A stretch of DNA of 64,000 nt from Agelaius tricolor (lineage: Eukaryota; Chordata; Aves; Passeriformes; Icteridae): positions 95,403,381 to 95,467,380 of the forward strand of contig JALJCS010000001.1 in assembly GCA_023055355.1 (NCBI GenBank), written 5' to 3'. A program made the translations under genes and the position numbers. Shown here in pieces: positions 1 through 14,800 of the stretch (position 1 is the stretch's first letter; the number at the start of each line of letters is the position of its first letter). The notes under the pieces were generated by a model. The model saw only the letters and a program-made list of their open reading frames with translations, did no database searches and was not told where the DNA came from.

Positions 1-3000
1 AGAAACCTTTTAAACATGAAAAAAATGAAGTATCTCCAAAACCAGATGACTCTTTTTTAAAAAAAGTCTTCCCTCTCATGTGTTCAACCCATGCTATGAC
101 CAACATAAATTAGAAACAATCATAATTCTGTTCCCTTGGCTATATCTTTTGGATCCCCTCCAACATAAAATGCATTAGCACAAAAATGTTCTTGTCCTTA
201 ATTAATTTATAGCTTAGAGCAGAATACCATAAATAACAGTTGAACTTCAGCTGCAATTTTAAATCCATCGATGAAATATTTTATAAAAAAATGTAATAAA
301 GCTTAAACAGTTCTAGATGACAAGTAGAACTAATTATCAATAATCTTAGGAATTTTGGTGGTGGACAACTGAATGTAAAATATTTTTATTTTGTAATATA
401 TTTGGGTTCTATTGAATTTATTGTCATTGTGGGAGAGAAAATTAATTTAAGTTTTATCCCTATCCTGAACAAACACACTTACTAAACTGAACTATTTGGT
501 TAGAGTTGTTGGTTTGGTTTCGTTTGGTTTTAAATAGCTTAAAACATATTAAGTATGCTGGCATATCTTGTTTTGAAGCATACATGACTGAGGTGTAGAG
601 AATCTGCATGAGATATTATAGCTTTATATGGCAACAGAGGACTGGAAAGGATCTGATGGGTCATCAAATATATTGTTATAATATTGCAGGAATCATGTTT
701 TATATTCCCCTTCATACACTTATCAAGTTCCACTGTGAGTGCATTTAGGAGTTTTGCTGCTTTTTCTCCAGCTGGAAAATTGTTCCCAAATCCCATTGCC
801 CGATGTGAGAACCTGTTTTTGGTTTCTCACATAGGTTGAATTCTGGCCAATCTATGCCATTGGGTTCCACTGCCAACACTGTCATTTAGTTGAAATGGCT
901 CTCCCATCTCCCTGATGTTTGCCTCTGTGATATATTTATACACAGCAACTGGATCCCTTAACAGCCTTTATTTTGCCAAGTTAAACAAGCCAAGCTCTTC
1001 ATTCTGTCCTCTCATATGATAGGCTCTCCATTACCCTGATCATCCCAGAAGTCCATCTTTGTACCTGGACAAGTCTGAGGTAATGTGCTACAAATGACAA
1101 AGTACAAGTCTTGCATAATAGCACAATAAAAGAAACCATAGCAAACAGAGTAATAATTTCAGGCTTGCAAGGATGTGCTGTGCCAAATATTTAGGAGGTT
1201 GAGTAAAGGTTTTGAATCTTCTGAGGGGATCTTCATTAGAAATAATGTGGGTCCCCCTCTGCCTCCCCAAGTTGTTGATTGAAATTGGAGTATGAAAGGT
1301 TTTAGGTTTTTAATCAAAAGCTGGGAAATTGATGAAAATTTTTATTTGGTGGAGACCTTCAGCCACCATTGTATGCAGTTCGTTAGATTTCTAACAGTGG
1401 TAATTGAAGAAATGGGTCTGGTATTTTTAAAGTTTGTTTGGCAAAGTTTTACAATTATTGACTGGGAAAATTCCTATGAATACTGTATAATATGTGATGA
1501 ACCTTTCCTGGAGAAGGCACAATTTCATTCACATATTGGTCTTAAGAAATCTCAGTTACAGAGTTCAGAGGGTTGGAATTACCCTGGAATTGCCTCTGCA
1601 GAGTGCTCCTGTTGGTGAGAGCCAATGGAAAGCAGAAGAAAATGTGGGTACAACTGATCCCACCACCTCCCAGGACCACAGAGAAAAGGATGTTTGGTCA
1701 AATCCATTATCCCCCATGTCTCTTGTGCCATAGCTTCTTGGAAAACTCCAGGAGACTCCTGACTGCCAGCTATTAAGACTGTGACAGCAATCTTTTTTTG
1801 GCTGTTTTACTTGTAATCCTCATTGAGTTGATAGTTTAATCAAGTTTCAAGGGGAGCTTCAGAGATAAACTTTTCCCCAGTCATTCTGAGCCTGAAATCC
1901 CAGTGCTTGGCATCAGGACCATTGCAGAACAGGATGTCTCTGTAAGTGTAAAGGAGAGATACTGGGGGAGCATATGTTTTTCTACGGTCCTTCTTTTCTC
2001 AGGAATAAACAGGTTGATTTCCATTTTTCTGCCCTGTGGCAAAAGGCAAAAAGAGCTTTTGTAATATACGGTAGGAAAAGGGAAGCACAAATTTAAGCTA
2101 CTACATGCACATATGAAGATCAATGAAAAAGACAAACTTTTAAAACATTTGAACAAGAGTAAAGGAGAATCCCAACTGTGAATACAAACAAGCAGTTAAG
2201 CAGACAATTAAAGAAATACATGCAGGAGTGGCTGCTTTCTGAGGACTGGGGATGGCAATCCCCTGGGGAACAGAGGCCTGAGGGAGACAGCTGGGGACAG
2301 CCCCAGGCCTTGGCATCAGGCACATTCCTGGAGATAGGAGGAGCCCAGGATGGGCTGTGGGCCCAGCTTGGTGGCCTCCAGGGTTGGGCTGTGTGTGGCT
2401 GTGTGGCAACCCTGGGACTGGGGCTGGTGGCCCCAGGTGGGCTGATGTGGGGTCCTGGGTTCTTGGGGCACTGATAATAAATTAAATGGGACTGTAATTC
2501 TAACAAACACTTCTGATGAAAACAGTGATAGTCAAAGGTTTGATTTGATGGTGGAAGCCATCACACGGCTCCTGCCCCCGTGGTGGCCTGTGGGTCGTGG
2601 GAAGGAGGTGCCCCTTCCTGAATCCCAAAGCCTTGTCCAGTGGTGCTGGTGGGGTGTAGGGCGCTTGACAAAATCAGCTTCATTTTGTGTCCCATTCTGA
2701 CTAACTGTGCACAGCCAGACCTTCACAGAAGCCCACCAGACTGTCTGCCCAGGACTTGCCCCTTGTTGTGCCATCTCCAGTGTAGCTGCTGGGGCTTGGA
2801 GAGAAAAGCAGCTTTGAGAGCTCCTTGCTTTCCCTGTCTTTTCCTTTGAAAGTCCTGGGAATGGTGGCTTGTAGATCAATGGGAATATGGGGACTTTCAC
2901 TGACCCCTTTCATTAGGGCTTCTTGGCAAACCTGCCAAAGAAAACTTCAGCTTTCTTTCTGCTACATTTGGTTTCCTGATCCATGCTTCACTGGGGGAGA

Positions 3001-6000
3001 GAACATGTGCATGTGAACGAGGAAAGACGAGAGGCTTTCTCCAAAACTAATCTACAGAGAATCAATAGCTTCTCACTACTCTGCTGAGAGTAACAAACAA
3101 ACATTATTCTGTTTAGTGCACATGATAAAATTCTCAACAGTTGAGATGGAAAAGGCAGCCCAAAAAGTTGTGATGCCATTGCAGCCCTGCTAGGGTTAAG
3201 TTGCTCGTGAGGGACAGTCTGCAACCAAAGCTTTGTCTTTCATTAGCCTAACAGGGGTTTAGGAGCATTTTGATGCACCTGGGTGATGTCTGTGAGTCAA
3301 GTATCAAGTCAAGCTGTACCAGTATTCAGCTCAGCAGCAAAATCTCATGGGCTTCTTAATACAACACAATGTTGTATAATGGGGAATATTTTAAGTGCTG
3401 CAGTGATATTCACCTTGACTCTTTCTTTTGATCACTATTTACTGTGTCATCACTTAATTAAAATGAAGAAGACGTGTATAGACATAAATATTATCCTGAT
3501 ATATTTTAATGTTTAATGGAAAAAAAGCTTATCCAAAGAGTGTACTGTGTCTACCTTATCCTGCTGCTTGGTCAAGAATTAGAGGATGGAAATTACTTAA
3601 GTCCTATCTGTGTTCCAGGATGTCTCTTCTTGGGAAGATATAGGTGTTATTACTACACTTGTAAAATTACTTTAAAACAATAAATAAAGGAAAGAAAGTA
3701 CCCTTAAGGGCCTATTTTTAAACAATGTCTTCAGTGAACAAGGTTTCTGCAAATCATGAATAATGCCACTTTTGTTTGCTTACAGAACATCAGACTTCAA
3801 TCTCATTTAGGCTGATGAAAATCCAAAGTAACCCTTTTAAACTCAGAAGAGTAAAGGCAAATGAGGCCAGAATTTGACCCACTAAGCCTTGGTCCACCCT
3901 TTTTGTATCTTAATAATTATTATGTGCTTGTTGACAGCAAACTCTTCTTTGCTTCTTACATTGTGTGAATTGCGTTGCAAATTCAGCTCTTCATTACAAA
4001 AACATGACTCATTTTCTTTTTCTAGGTCTAGATACTTTTAAAGACAGTAGTCTTGATCCTTCCTCATTCAAATTAATGAAAAAAACTCTCACTGAATTAT
4101 TTTAAAGGACAAACCTTTCACAGGCCAAAGAATTAATTACTGTAAATCCCATGTGTCTCCTACAAGTTATCTCTATTCTGCTTCTTGTGGATTGTCATGA
4201 GACATATGATTCAGGGCTTGTGGTATAACAGTGTGATAACCTGAATTCTTGCACATGTAGGAAATGCTTTCTGCTATTCACAAATAAATAAATAGGTAAT
4301 TGCTCAATCTTTTCCAAGAAGTAGCTGCTGCTCAAGATTGAAGCTCGCTAAGCAAATTTTCTAGAAAATGAAAATACTTATCTGTAAAATAACCTTCCTT
4401 TAAATCTAAGTTTTTCTTAATATGTATGCACCAATTACAGCTGGTTAAGATTTCATTACTGTATCTCTCCTTATATTGCCCATAATCCAATAGATCTTGT
4501 TCTTTTCACTTAGAGCAAAGGACAAAATATACAAATACCAAGTTGATACTTACTATTTTGCAAGAACTCACATACAGTTTGTTAAGAAATAATTGGCAAA
4601 TGGGTCATACACTGCTCTGACTGCTACTAACTTAGTGCAGTAGTTCTTCTTTGTCCCTTGAATGGTAACATTCCTTGTATGACTATACTGTTATTAGAAC
4701 TATATAAATTATTTAAATAACAGTTATTTTGTAGAATTGAACAAAATTGTTACTGTTTTATTTAAAAAGATCATAGCCCCCCAGAACACCATGATTTCCT
4801 TGCCCAGGAAGGACCTCCATGGTCTCACAGCCCTCAGAATCTCTGTGAGCCCTGCCACTGAGCCTGCCTGGATGCAGCATTTCTCAGACCCTCTGGCTCT
4901 CATGGTGTTTCCATGTCAGCTGTGTCTGGAGAGTATTTGACCTGCAGAACTTTGTCTATGCCATAACCATGCTGCTCAGTCAGGAGGGTCAGGGCAGAAT
5001 TCAGGGAGTCCACCATTCTGTTTGTTCAGGCAACCCAACCAAATGCATGAATGTGCTTTTATCAACACGAGACCCTGCCTTTGTCCAGCGCTCTGATCCC
5101 CATAGGCCCTGCAACATCCCCAGCTGTCCTGGAGCAGAGCTCCTGGTTCCCTGCACATCTTCTGTACCTCCACAGCATTTGGAGTTGTTGCCATGTCCCC
5201 AGCCTTCCTTTGTTTTGTGGGCTGTGAGAGAAACCACGTCTTGCAGTGCTGCAGGCTGGCAGCTCAGCCAGCTGAGCAGGCAGGGCTCTGCAGGCTGCCT
5301 GCAGGGCCACTGATACTCTGCTGTGCTGTCACCACGTTGTGTCACTGCCCTGCACATACTCTGCCGAACTGCTCTGCTCAGTGAGGAACCCAGCACACCA
5401 CCTGCCAGCTTTTCCCTTCCCTCCTTACAGCTGCTTTTTGGGATGGAGGGGTTTTTGGTGCTGATTGCCTAATTACAGCAGAAAGCTGTGACTTGTGGCA
5501 CGGCTCTTTGGAGGCAAATGGAGTGTGAGGGGTCACCACCCAGTTGCTGTACTGTATCATACCTGCAAATCCTCCTGGATTCTTCAGGCCACTGTGCACT
5601 GTCACAGCTTTGGAACACAAGGATAAAGTCAACAGGAGTCTCTAATAAAAAGTATTAGTATTTTCAAGGCACTTAAGGTCTGGAAACCTCTGTTTTCTAG
5701 CTGGCCTGCTGGCTGGCTGGCAGACAAGCAGAATGTGCTGCTTCTCTCTTTGTCCTGGCTTGTGGCCCCTGAGCCTTATCTCTTCTCCAGGGAGCAGCAG
5801 GGACCCCAGTCAGCCTCAGGTGGGAGCAGCAGAGATGGCACAGGGACACCTCTACCCTCGACTCCCTCCTCCCCACTCCGGACCTAGATTCTAGTGGAGC
5901 CCCTGCCTGGGAGCATCCCTGACACAGGTATTCCTGCACAGCATGGGCTGTTCTGCTGACACAGCTCCCAGCTGGAGCCACACACCTAAATAAATAACAC

Positions 6001-6942
6001 TCAGCAATGTTGCAATAGCATGGCTGGAAAGCAATACCTGAGCTTTCTGCAGATGTCAGCTCCAGGAGGCAACCAAAATTACTTATTTCAAACCAAGAAC
6101 ATGTGAACAAGAAAACCAAGAGTTTTTCAAAGGCTTATCTGAATTGCAGAGCTGTTAAAGCCCTTGGGGACTGTTGACAATTCCCAATGACATCCTCAAT
6201 GAGCATTATTTTCTCTGAAATTTTTTAGCACAATGAGTTAAAAATAAGCATCCTGAGTTAAGGACTTAGTGTAACAAGGAACTCTGCAGCAGGCACCATG
6301 GAATCCTATGACCATGTGACATGTCTTACAATATTCATCTTGGACTTTTCTGTCTTTTAAAAGCCCCATTGGTAGTATCACATTGGTTATACAGCATTCT
6401 TTATTTCCAGTTTTAAAGTTCCTCAAGGTGCTAGAACATACTTTGGAGCTGTGAACCCAGCTCAGAAACTGGAAGGCAAACACTAAATTATTTTATAAAA
6501 ATTTCACTGCTTTAAGCCCAATATCATATCATATTTTTAAATCTCTGAGTCATTTGGAAAGCTTGGGACTGTCTGTATTAATTATGGCCCCAGAAGATCT
6601 ATCCCAACAGTCAGAAAGCAACTCCATTTGTAGTCAAGGATTGCAAACACAATCTTCCTGGAACTGAAAGTTGCACATTGTGCAATTTTTATGACTTGTA
6701 TGGCTTTTCTATTTTTAGTTGTTTCAAACCTGCAATACATCATCTAATCCTCCTTAAACTGTCATCCATAATGCTAATTGACACTAACTTGGCATAAGCA
6801 ATTTGCTTTCTTAAATTTATACAGTTACTGTTTTATCTAACAATGTTAAACAAACAAAACTTTATTTTTCTCTGATATAAAATTGATGTGAGTACAAACT
6901 GGTAACGATGTGTTTCTAGTTATGGACTTCAAAACAATTAAC

Positions 6943-6965
6943 AAAAAAAAAAATACTCCCCCCCC
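6943..6965. repeat. Homopolymer A11 followed by C8
   Basis: A run of 11 A (6943-6953), then a short spacer and a run of 8 C (6958-6965). It is low-complexity intronic sequence with no other signal around it. Confidence 0.85.
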
Positions 6966-7793
6966 AGTATTTTCTTTCTTTCTTTTAAAAATATGCATGT
7001 GTTATAAAGTCCAACAACTGTTCCATTATTTCAGCAAGCCATTTATTTAATATTTGCCTGTATAGACATTTGGAAAAGTTTCTCTGAGGTTTGAGAAAGA
7101 CTAATATAATGGCACTTCTCAGCTTTTTTGAATACACAATGCGAAGAACAATTTTCAGGGTTTTTTTCTAGAAATGCATCTTCAAGATATAAGAGATGAT
7201 TCAGTGGCAAGTATTTACACTGATCTCCCCAGCCTTGTTCTTGCTTATTTAAATAGTTGTTTGGCTACCTGCAAAAATCCTTTGCAAGACCTTGTGTCAC
7301 ACCCTGGCTGAGCAGAGGACAGGGGACTTGCCACACCAGTTCATGACTTTTGTACATTCCTAAATGTTGGGTTCTGCCAGTAGTTTTATTTTCTAGGCTT
7401 TCCTGTCCCTTTGATTGTAATCCTTTGTCATTGACAGGTATGCTTATCTAACAAGTCCAAGGTTTGTTAAATCCTTGGTGTTTGCTGCTTCCCCAGGGTG
7501 AATTATAGTGCCTGGAAATCCAGTGGTGCAGCCAAGTCATCCCACAACACTGGGATGTGCTGCTGAGCACTTTTCCATGCAGGCTTTTGGTTTTTCTTGA
7601 TGGCAAAAAGTAATAACAGTACCAGTAAGTACAGTCAGAATAAAGATATTTTTTGCAAGCATGACAGCCACCTTAGGCTGAGCTCGTGGCCATCTGCCAG
7701 CTGTACAGGGTTTCTCTAAACTCTCTGGTCATTTCATAGCAGGGTGGTTTTGCAGGCCTAGAAGTCACTGACAAACTGCTGATTGATTTTTTC

Positions 7794-7811
7794 TTTTTTT
7801 TTTTTTTTTTT
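7794..7811. repeat. Poly(T)18 tract
   Basis: Eighteen consecutive T within the non-coding region upstream of FILIP1 exon 2. No flanking retroposon body or target-site duplication was recognised, so I leave it as a simple homopolymer rather than the tail of a minus-strand insertion. Confidence 0.85.
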
Positions 7812-8836
7812 AATTTATGTTGGGGTTTTTTTGCAGTCAATGATGTTGTTCAGGATGAATTGAAAAGATGGATACCATGTTTCTGAATTTACCAAATTTC
7901 TGAATTTACTTTGCTTAAATGAGTTGCACTATTTAATATAGGGGCATAGGGTGTATGCATTCCTCAAATTCAATTTCATTGGGCAGAGTCTTTCAGGTTT
8001 AAAGGTATAAAATATTCTTAATTAGTAAATGTAAGGAAATATTTATTCAACATGGGGACTTAATTCTAACTTTTCTGAAAGCCTTGGGAAATATTTTCAG
8101 TATATATACAGTGGAGGCTCAGCTGTTTAGTTTGAGCTTGCTTTTTTGGCACAGCTGTGCTTAGCAGTTGGCTATTGGATGCTCTGGAGAGCTGCCCTTT
8201 AACTTTCCTCTGGGCAGGTCTGAAAAAAACCCTCTTACCTCTGAAATTCATGCAGTCTGTGTGTGGACAAATGCAGATAAGGAAAAGCTCTCATCTGTGG
8301 TCTCTGTAGTGAATAGTACCACAGCAAGCAGTGGCAGTGAGAGCCCACTCAGACACTCTCACTAGGCATATAAAACTGAGTGAGGTTTATTCTCACTGGA
8401 AGTAAAACAGTAAAAGAAATGTGAAATGTAAAACACTAAATGAAATCTTGTTTCTTAAGATAACTAAGTATAGCATCTTGAGTATGACAAGAGGTGGATT
8501 TGCTTCCTCAAAGGAGGAAAACTGGCTAATCTCCCCTTTCCCAACCACAGCTTGGTCCAGCTTGGTCACAGCAGAGCCAAGACATGGCAGAGCTGCCAGC
8601 AGCAGCAGCACCTGGCCCTGGGTCCACCACACAGGAGAAGCAGCTCCAAGTAATTTCTCGGTCACCTAAACTTCCTTGAAGGCAGATGAAAAATATTTAG
8701 GAAACAAATAAGGAATGCTGAGACATTACATAACTGCAGGGTCAGACAGCTTTTCACTAAATGAAGAAAACCAGTAATGTACTTATGTCTGCTGCTTTCT
8801 TACCTGACCTACCAATAATATGCCATCTGTATATGC

Positions 8837-8838
<2 letters not shown>

Positions 8839-8872
<34 letters not shown>
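8839..8872. repeat. (CT)17 dinucleotide microsatellite
   Basis: Seventeen uninterrupted CT units, followed by a T-rich run. The pure array is long enough to be length-polymorphic. On the minus strand it reads as an RE-repeat open frame, which is an artefact of the repeat. Confidence 0.95.
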
Positions 8873-8877
<5 letters not shown>

Positions 8878-11800
8878 CTTTTTGGATGGTGCCCAAAATT
8901 TTGTGAAATGTCAAAACAGGCTTGAAAATTTGTATTCCAAGACCCAGTGATGCCTTAATATTTAGAGACATCCCGCCAATTCCCTTCAGCAACAGAGACC
9001 TCCTCTGCTTTTCTGTCATTCAGTTCCTCATATGAAATAGGAGCTTGAAAATTTTATGAATAATTTTTTTCAGATTTTTTATTAATAAAAATTAGTTTCT
9101 TCTTTCACCTTCCCTAACTGGAAGAAACCTAACGTACATCCATTTTTATTGCTCTTTCCTTAATTAGTTGTTTTGTACAATTACAGCCAAATTCTCCCCA
9201 CTCTTCCTCCCAAGAAAAGAGTTTAGCATGAGAGGTTGTAGCTGGAGTACCAAATGAGCTAATTTCCAAGTTAGGGAGCTCAGTAAGGGTCACCTATTGA
9301 CTCTTTTCACCTATTTCTTCACAGTATTTTTAGAAATACTGTGTTCTCTGCCCCTCTCAGGCAGAAGTGTGCCTGCAGCAGAGGTCTGATGCATTGTAGA
9401 AAACCCATCCCAACAGCACAAGCCACTCCAGTTTGTGACTTCATTAATACAAAGTTGGCAGGGTTGGTTATAGCAGGGACTGTGAGGGGCAGACACAGTC
9501 CCACAGCCTCTGCCATGTCCTAACACTTGCCACCAAGTGTGGCACTGTGTCAGATGCTGATAACGAGGCGCCAAACACCTGCTATTGCCTCCCCACCCAT
9601 CAGCAAAATCGGCCTTTGTGATGATGCATTTCTGGATCCAGCCCCAGTTTATCAGTCCGTTCACTGATGGGCCCAAATTAAGGCTGCAGCCTCTTTAGAG
9701 AGATTGGGGCTGACTCAGAGGGGCAAAACTGAGACCTCCAGCCATGAACTCTCACAGGGCCACAGGAACAATACCACCCTCTTCCCAGCACCTTTTACCG
9801 TGGGAAGATGATCAGGGGATGTTTTCCCTGATAAATAGGAGCCATGGTGGGCTTTGGTCACTGGAACTGCCTGACTGAGGAGGAGGAGGATGGACCTGCA
9901 GTCCTAACATGGCCTCAGAGAGCTCAGACTCCATTTCAAAGACACTGCAGATTATGCATGGAACCTAAACCTCTACCTAAATCACACAAGTGAAATACTT
10001 AAAGCTGAGCATTATGAATTTATACCAACTTTAACATCATGTAGGCTTGTAAAACACCCACTCCATTTGTTGGATCTCTTTTTAATATCTTTCCATGGCC
10101 CTGAACTGAAATTACTTTCTAAGAAAAGCAACTGAGCAGCTATCCTTCCTAGTTAAAAAACAACAAAAAAAAAAGAAAATTAAACCCTTTTAATGAAGTT
10201 AAGAAAGGTAGGGTGTTTGGCTAGTTGCAACAAGACAAACACAATTAGCTTATATTTTATCCCTGATGAAATTGGATTTTAAGATGTCACAGACATTAAA
10301 GAATCTGGCAACAGGTAATCCTAGTAATGCTGATGCAAGACCAAGCCTATGCAGAAATATTTATTTGCTTCTTCCTTCTCCTTTCCTTCCTTACTCAAAG
10401 TAACTATGCTGTATTTCAGCTTAGCCTGAATTTTTGCTCTGAATTAAAAGGCCAGGTGAAGATTTAAGCAGATTAACATTAAAAGGCTGTTAAAAAAACC
10501 CATCAAAACCAGCTCAATCTGTACATTCAGGATAACTCTTTAACTTCATTCTTTTCAAGTGAAGAAATTGTTGTATAGGGATTTTGAAACCATGACATTA
10601 GAAGAGGCATGCAAATATTGATTCTAAAAATGAAAACTATTTAAGTGGCTGAGGCCATTCTCAATGCCAGGTGAGGCATCTGCAGATTTTTGTGCTGCTC
10701 CCTGTCAGCAATGTGAGACATTGGTATTATTTAAATCATTTAGGCTGACATTTACTTCTTTACTTTCTTTGCCACAAGTTCTGAAGTCAGTGGAAAGCCT
10801 GCAGGATTACAGGGAAATGATGACAGTCACTGGGCTGGCACTGCCAGGAATGAAGTAAGACTCTCCTTTCCTTTTACCTCTTTGCAAACAGTAATGACAA
10901 GTGAAGGCCAGGGCTTTGAATAATGCAAGGGCCACTCTGGAGCCTCACAGTGCCAGTCCCCTTATCAGTGACACAAAGAGCTCCAAGTTTGTGCCACCAA
11001 GCCCAGCAAAAGCCAGGATAAGGCTGGTGTGAAGTGAGGATGTTGAACAACCTCTCTCTGTGCTTCAGCTTCTCTGTCTCTTCCTGACTCCTGCTGAACC
11101 TCTCTAGCACCAAAATATCCCTCAGTAGCAACTTAGAAATATGCCTCTACAATAAGTACTAGAGTTCTGTGTGCCTTGATCTAACTTGAAGAATTCGGGG
11201 TTTTTTTCTGTTTTCCCACCACCCACTGCTTATTTTCTCTCTCCAGACTGTGTATTTATGGTGAGTTGCACTTTCCCTTAGCACAGCTGATTAGTTTTCC
11301 ATTTCCTTTGTTTGTAAAGGCTGTGGAAAGGAGAGGTTGTAAATTAAAACAGTGAGGGGGCATGAGCACAGACACTGGAAGGTGAATGAGTGTACTCTTG
11401 CTAAACTCTTGCAGTGCTCCTTGGCACACCTGTGGCCAGGCCACTTAACACCCTCCCATCCCATCTGAGAGCACGTTTCAGGAGTCAGCACGGGCTAGGA
11501 GCAATTCCCAGGGGGCACTGTGGATGCAGCCAACATGTTATGGATGCTAAGAGGGCTTAAGAGCCTGAAGTATTTTCCAGGACAGCTGGCCTCACAGTCA
11601 GAGAGGAGTCCTGGGCATAGTTAATCTGCAGAATACATGTAGCCAGAGAATTTTTTTTTTCCCAATGGGAAAAATATTGTTGTAAAACCACCAAAATTGA
11701 TAGTGAAACCCATGGGCAGGTTTAGTATCAGAGACTATTTTTAACTCCTTATTTTGAAACCAATTAAACTTGGCAGAGGAGGAAGCTTTTGGGAGGTGGA

Positions 11801-14800
11801 AGGCAGCCCAGTCTAATGGAGGGGGTTAAATTCACATCTCACCAGATGACAAGGCATTCATGTGCAAGCTGGTACTCTGTGTCTATCAACAACTGAAACT
11901 TCCTACAAAGGAGTCACTGACAGAGATTTGGAACTTGCTCCCTGCTTTGGTTGACAGTTGAAATTTGAGATGCTGCAGATGGCTTTTTTTACCCTGTTGT
12001 CTCTTGGAGACTATATTTGTAGATGATACAGGTCCTCTGTCTAATTTTTTTTCTTCTGCCGTAAAATCTGTATGGGTATCTACTTGTGATTAATTTTTGC
12101 ATTTTTTTAAAGCAAAAGAAAGATAAATTAGTCACATGTAAAACATAGCTATAGTTTACAGTTTCAGCAAAATCAGAGCTGTGCAAATTATGGCTACTGA
12201 AAAGAAGACAAATTCAAGATCCACATCAGGTCAGAAGGAGACAGCAAAATGTTTACCTCTTCCCAAAGCTTGGAGTTTGCTTTTGGGACATTAATCTTTC
12301 TGTCTCATCTCACACTTGTTAAAAATACAAGTTAATTTTGAAATAAAAAGTAATTTCAAAGTGAAAAGTTGAAACTTATCTTGTAGAAAGCTAAGGGCTT
12401 CCTCATTTCCTAATTGTATTTGCTATTTGTCCCATGGTTCATCCCTAGGTTGAAGCAGGCTTACAAGGCTCAGGGAATGACTTTAGTTTCCATGCTGTAT
12501 TCCCTCAATGATATTTCATTTTTAGGTATTTTGGTTGGTCATAGTGAGGATACAAACAAGGCAAGACCTGTGATGATTTTCAACCTGCTCCTGTGTACTG
12601 CTGCTTTCAGCAGTTTTCTACCACCTTGGCAGGAGACTGTGCACTGTTATAGGAGCAGTGATCTTTAGAAACCACTTACTAGAGTGTTCTTCCTATGTCC
12701 ACAGTGTATTTCACCTTTTGGGTTATTAGCTTGGTTCTGTGCTGCCAACAGAAAGAAATGACCAGAGCTTACCTAACACCAGGGATTTCCCAGCTGCAGG
12801 AGTGAAAAACCTTTGGTAGGCCAGCTAATCTGCATCACCTCTCTTACCATTCTCCAGGCACGTTCTGGCTGTCAGGTGATAAAACAAATGTTTAGGAGGT
12901 TTGGACTGGAACTAATGGTGACACTGCTAGCATTGTCTTCCTGTGAAGTTCACAGTTTGATTTGAAAATGGGTTAACTCAAAAGAGCAGAAAGTTGTAAA
13001 ACAGTATGTGACAAGTCATGACAAGGCACAGCACTCTGAGAGTGGCTGTGTCTCAAGACAGGCTGCATCAGCTGGGTGCAAGGCCCCAGAAAGCAGCAGC
13101 ATTACTTTCCTCCAAAGATTCATTCCCTTCAAATCAGAGGCATTCCTGGGCATGGGACACCCCAGTGTGCTGGGAAGAGGGATGATTTGCCCACCTCTCC
13201 CAGCTCAGCTGAAATGGGCTAGAAAGGCTGCACTGCAGGCCCTTGGCACTGCTGCCACCCTCCTTGCTCCTGGCTAGTCCCTTTCAGCCACATGGCCACT
13301 CCAGAGAATAAATGTCTCAGCCCTCATCAGACCCTGTGGCATGTTTGTCTAGTGGTGTCAGCTACTTGAACTGTCTCCTCTGTGACTCCTGTTTGTGCTT
13401 TCTGGCAGCTGGGAAGCACAGTAATCAAAACATGGGTAGGGTGATATATAAAAGTTTATTTTTTTGACTCAATTATGATCTAATAGCTTATCATTCCTCA
13501 TGCCTCATGCATCCAAGATGTTTTTCCAGATGAAGCCTGGGAAACATGAATCTTTGTGAAACAAGTCTATGTTACTCCTTAGTTGGTCAGCATGCATTAC
13601 TCATGTAAAAGTATTCCAGATGAAACCACAAGTTTTCCTGAAAATGACAAAATTAATGGAATTATACCAGCACAAACTCTGTTCTTTGTAAATCTGTGCC
13701 ATAATTTAGCTAGAGAAGAGTTTACCTTGGAATTAAGAAAATGGAGTTAAAGTGGTATAAATCTGCCTTGGTGATGACTGTTTCCTCTTTTAATTTTGTG
13801 AAATCCTTTTCTGCTTTCATGCTGATTATACTTATTTAGAAAGATAACTGGATATGGAATTTTCAGAAATCTATTTTCTTCCTGAGAGTACATTTATGCT
13901 TATTCCCCTTTTTTTTCTTTTCCAAGCAAAGGAACTATTTTTGATATATTCCTTGGTGAACACAGTCCATGTGTTACTATGCGCTGCTGTTACAAGAATC
14001 AATTTTAAAATAAAAAAATAAGTCTTTGATAAAGCAAAAAGGCTTTGCTGATTCTCATGCTGCACCTCAGCAAGCATGTCTGCTATAACCTTGACACTTT
14101 TCTACACTACTTGCAAACAGCAAACCCCACTATGGCAGCAGTGTCAACAGGATGAAGCAAATATTTATTGTTCAGTGCATGAGGCTCAGCACTGGGTGCT
14201 GTTCCTACTAACACCTGTATGACTGACACTTTTCCAGGGCAGCAAGCAGACCAGGTGAAAGGATGAAAGCAGCAATGGTTTACATAGCTAGACTAGCCAC
14301 AGGTCCTCTCCTAGTCTGTACAGGAATTACAGCCCTGTGGTTTGGTTATTCAAGCTGTTCACTAAATAGAGAATTGTCCTGATTCAAAGAGTATCCATAG
14401 CTCTGTGCCAAGAGTCCAACAAGAAGGGCAAGCAGCAAACATGTGCTCTCACAAAAGCACATTGGCAAAGTATAACACTGTCAAAAGGAACAAAGACCTT
14501 TTCTTGTTTGCTCAAATCATGATGCATATGAGGACAAGAGACTGGGGTTAGACAGCACAACAGATTAGTACTTTAGGCTTAAAAATTTAGAAATTCAGGA
14601 AACTCCAGGATGACTAAGGTCAGATATTTTTTCTGTTCTTCATTGTATTAGTCATTAGGTTTATTGCTCTCCTCTGACCATCATGACTGAAACAAACATA
14701 GGAGTCATCTGCAAAAGCAAAAGCAAGAATGAGGTCTGCATTCCCTTGGCCTAGTTCATTCACAGTCCAGAGTCTGTCACATCCAGAGCTGCTCCACACA

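Noticed and set aside
2178..2474. GC-rich patch with many gctgggg/ccccag words, possible minisatellite or LTR
   Set aside because: Repeats are irregular, no terminal repeats, polyadenylation pattern or duplication of flanks could be matched to a known element.
8839..8872. CT tract as a long pyrimidine tract of a hidden splice acceptor
   Set aside because: No AG at a sensible distance followed by an exon-like open sequence with a donor.
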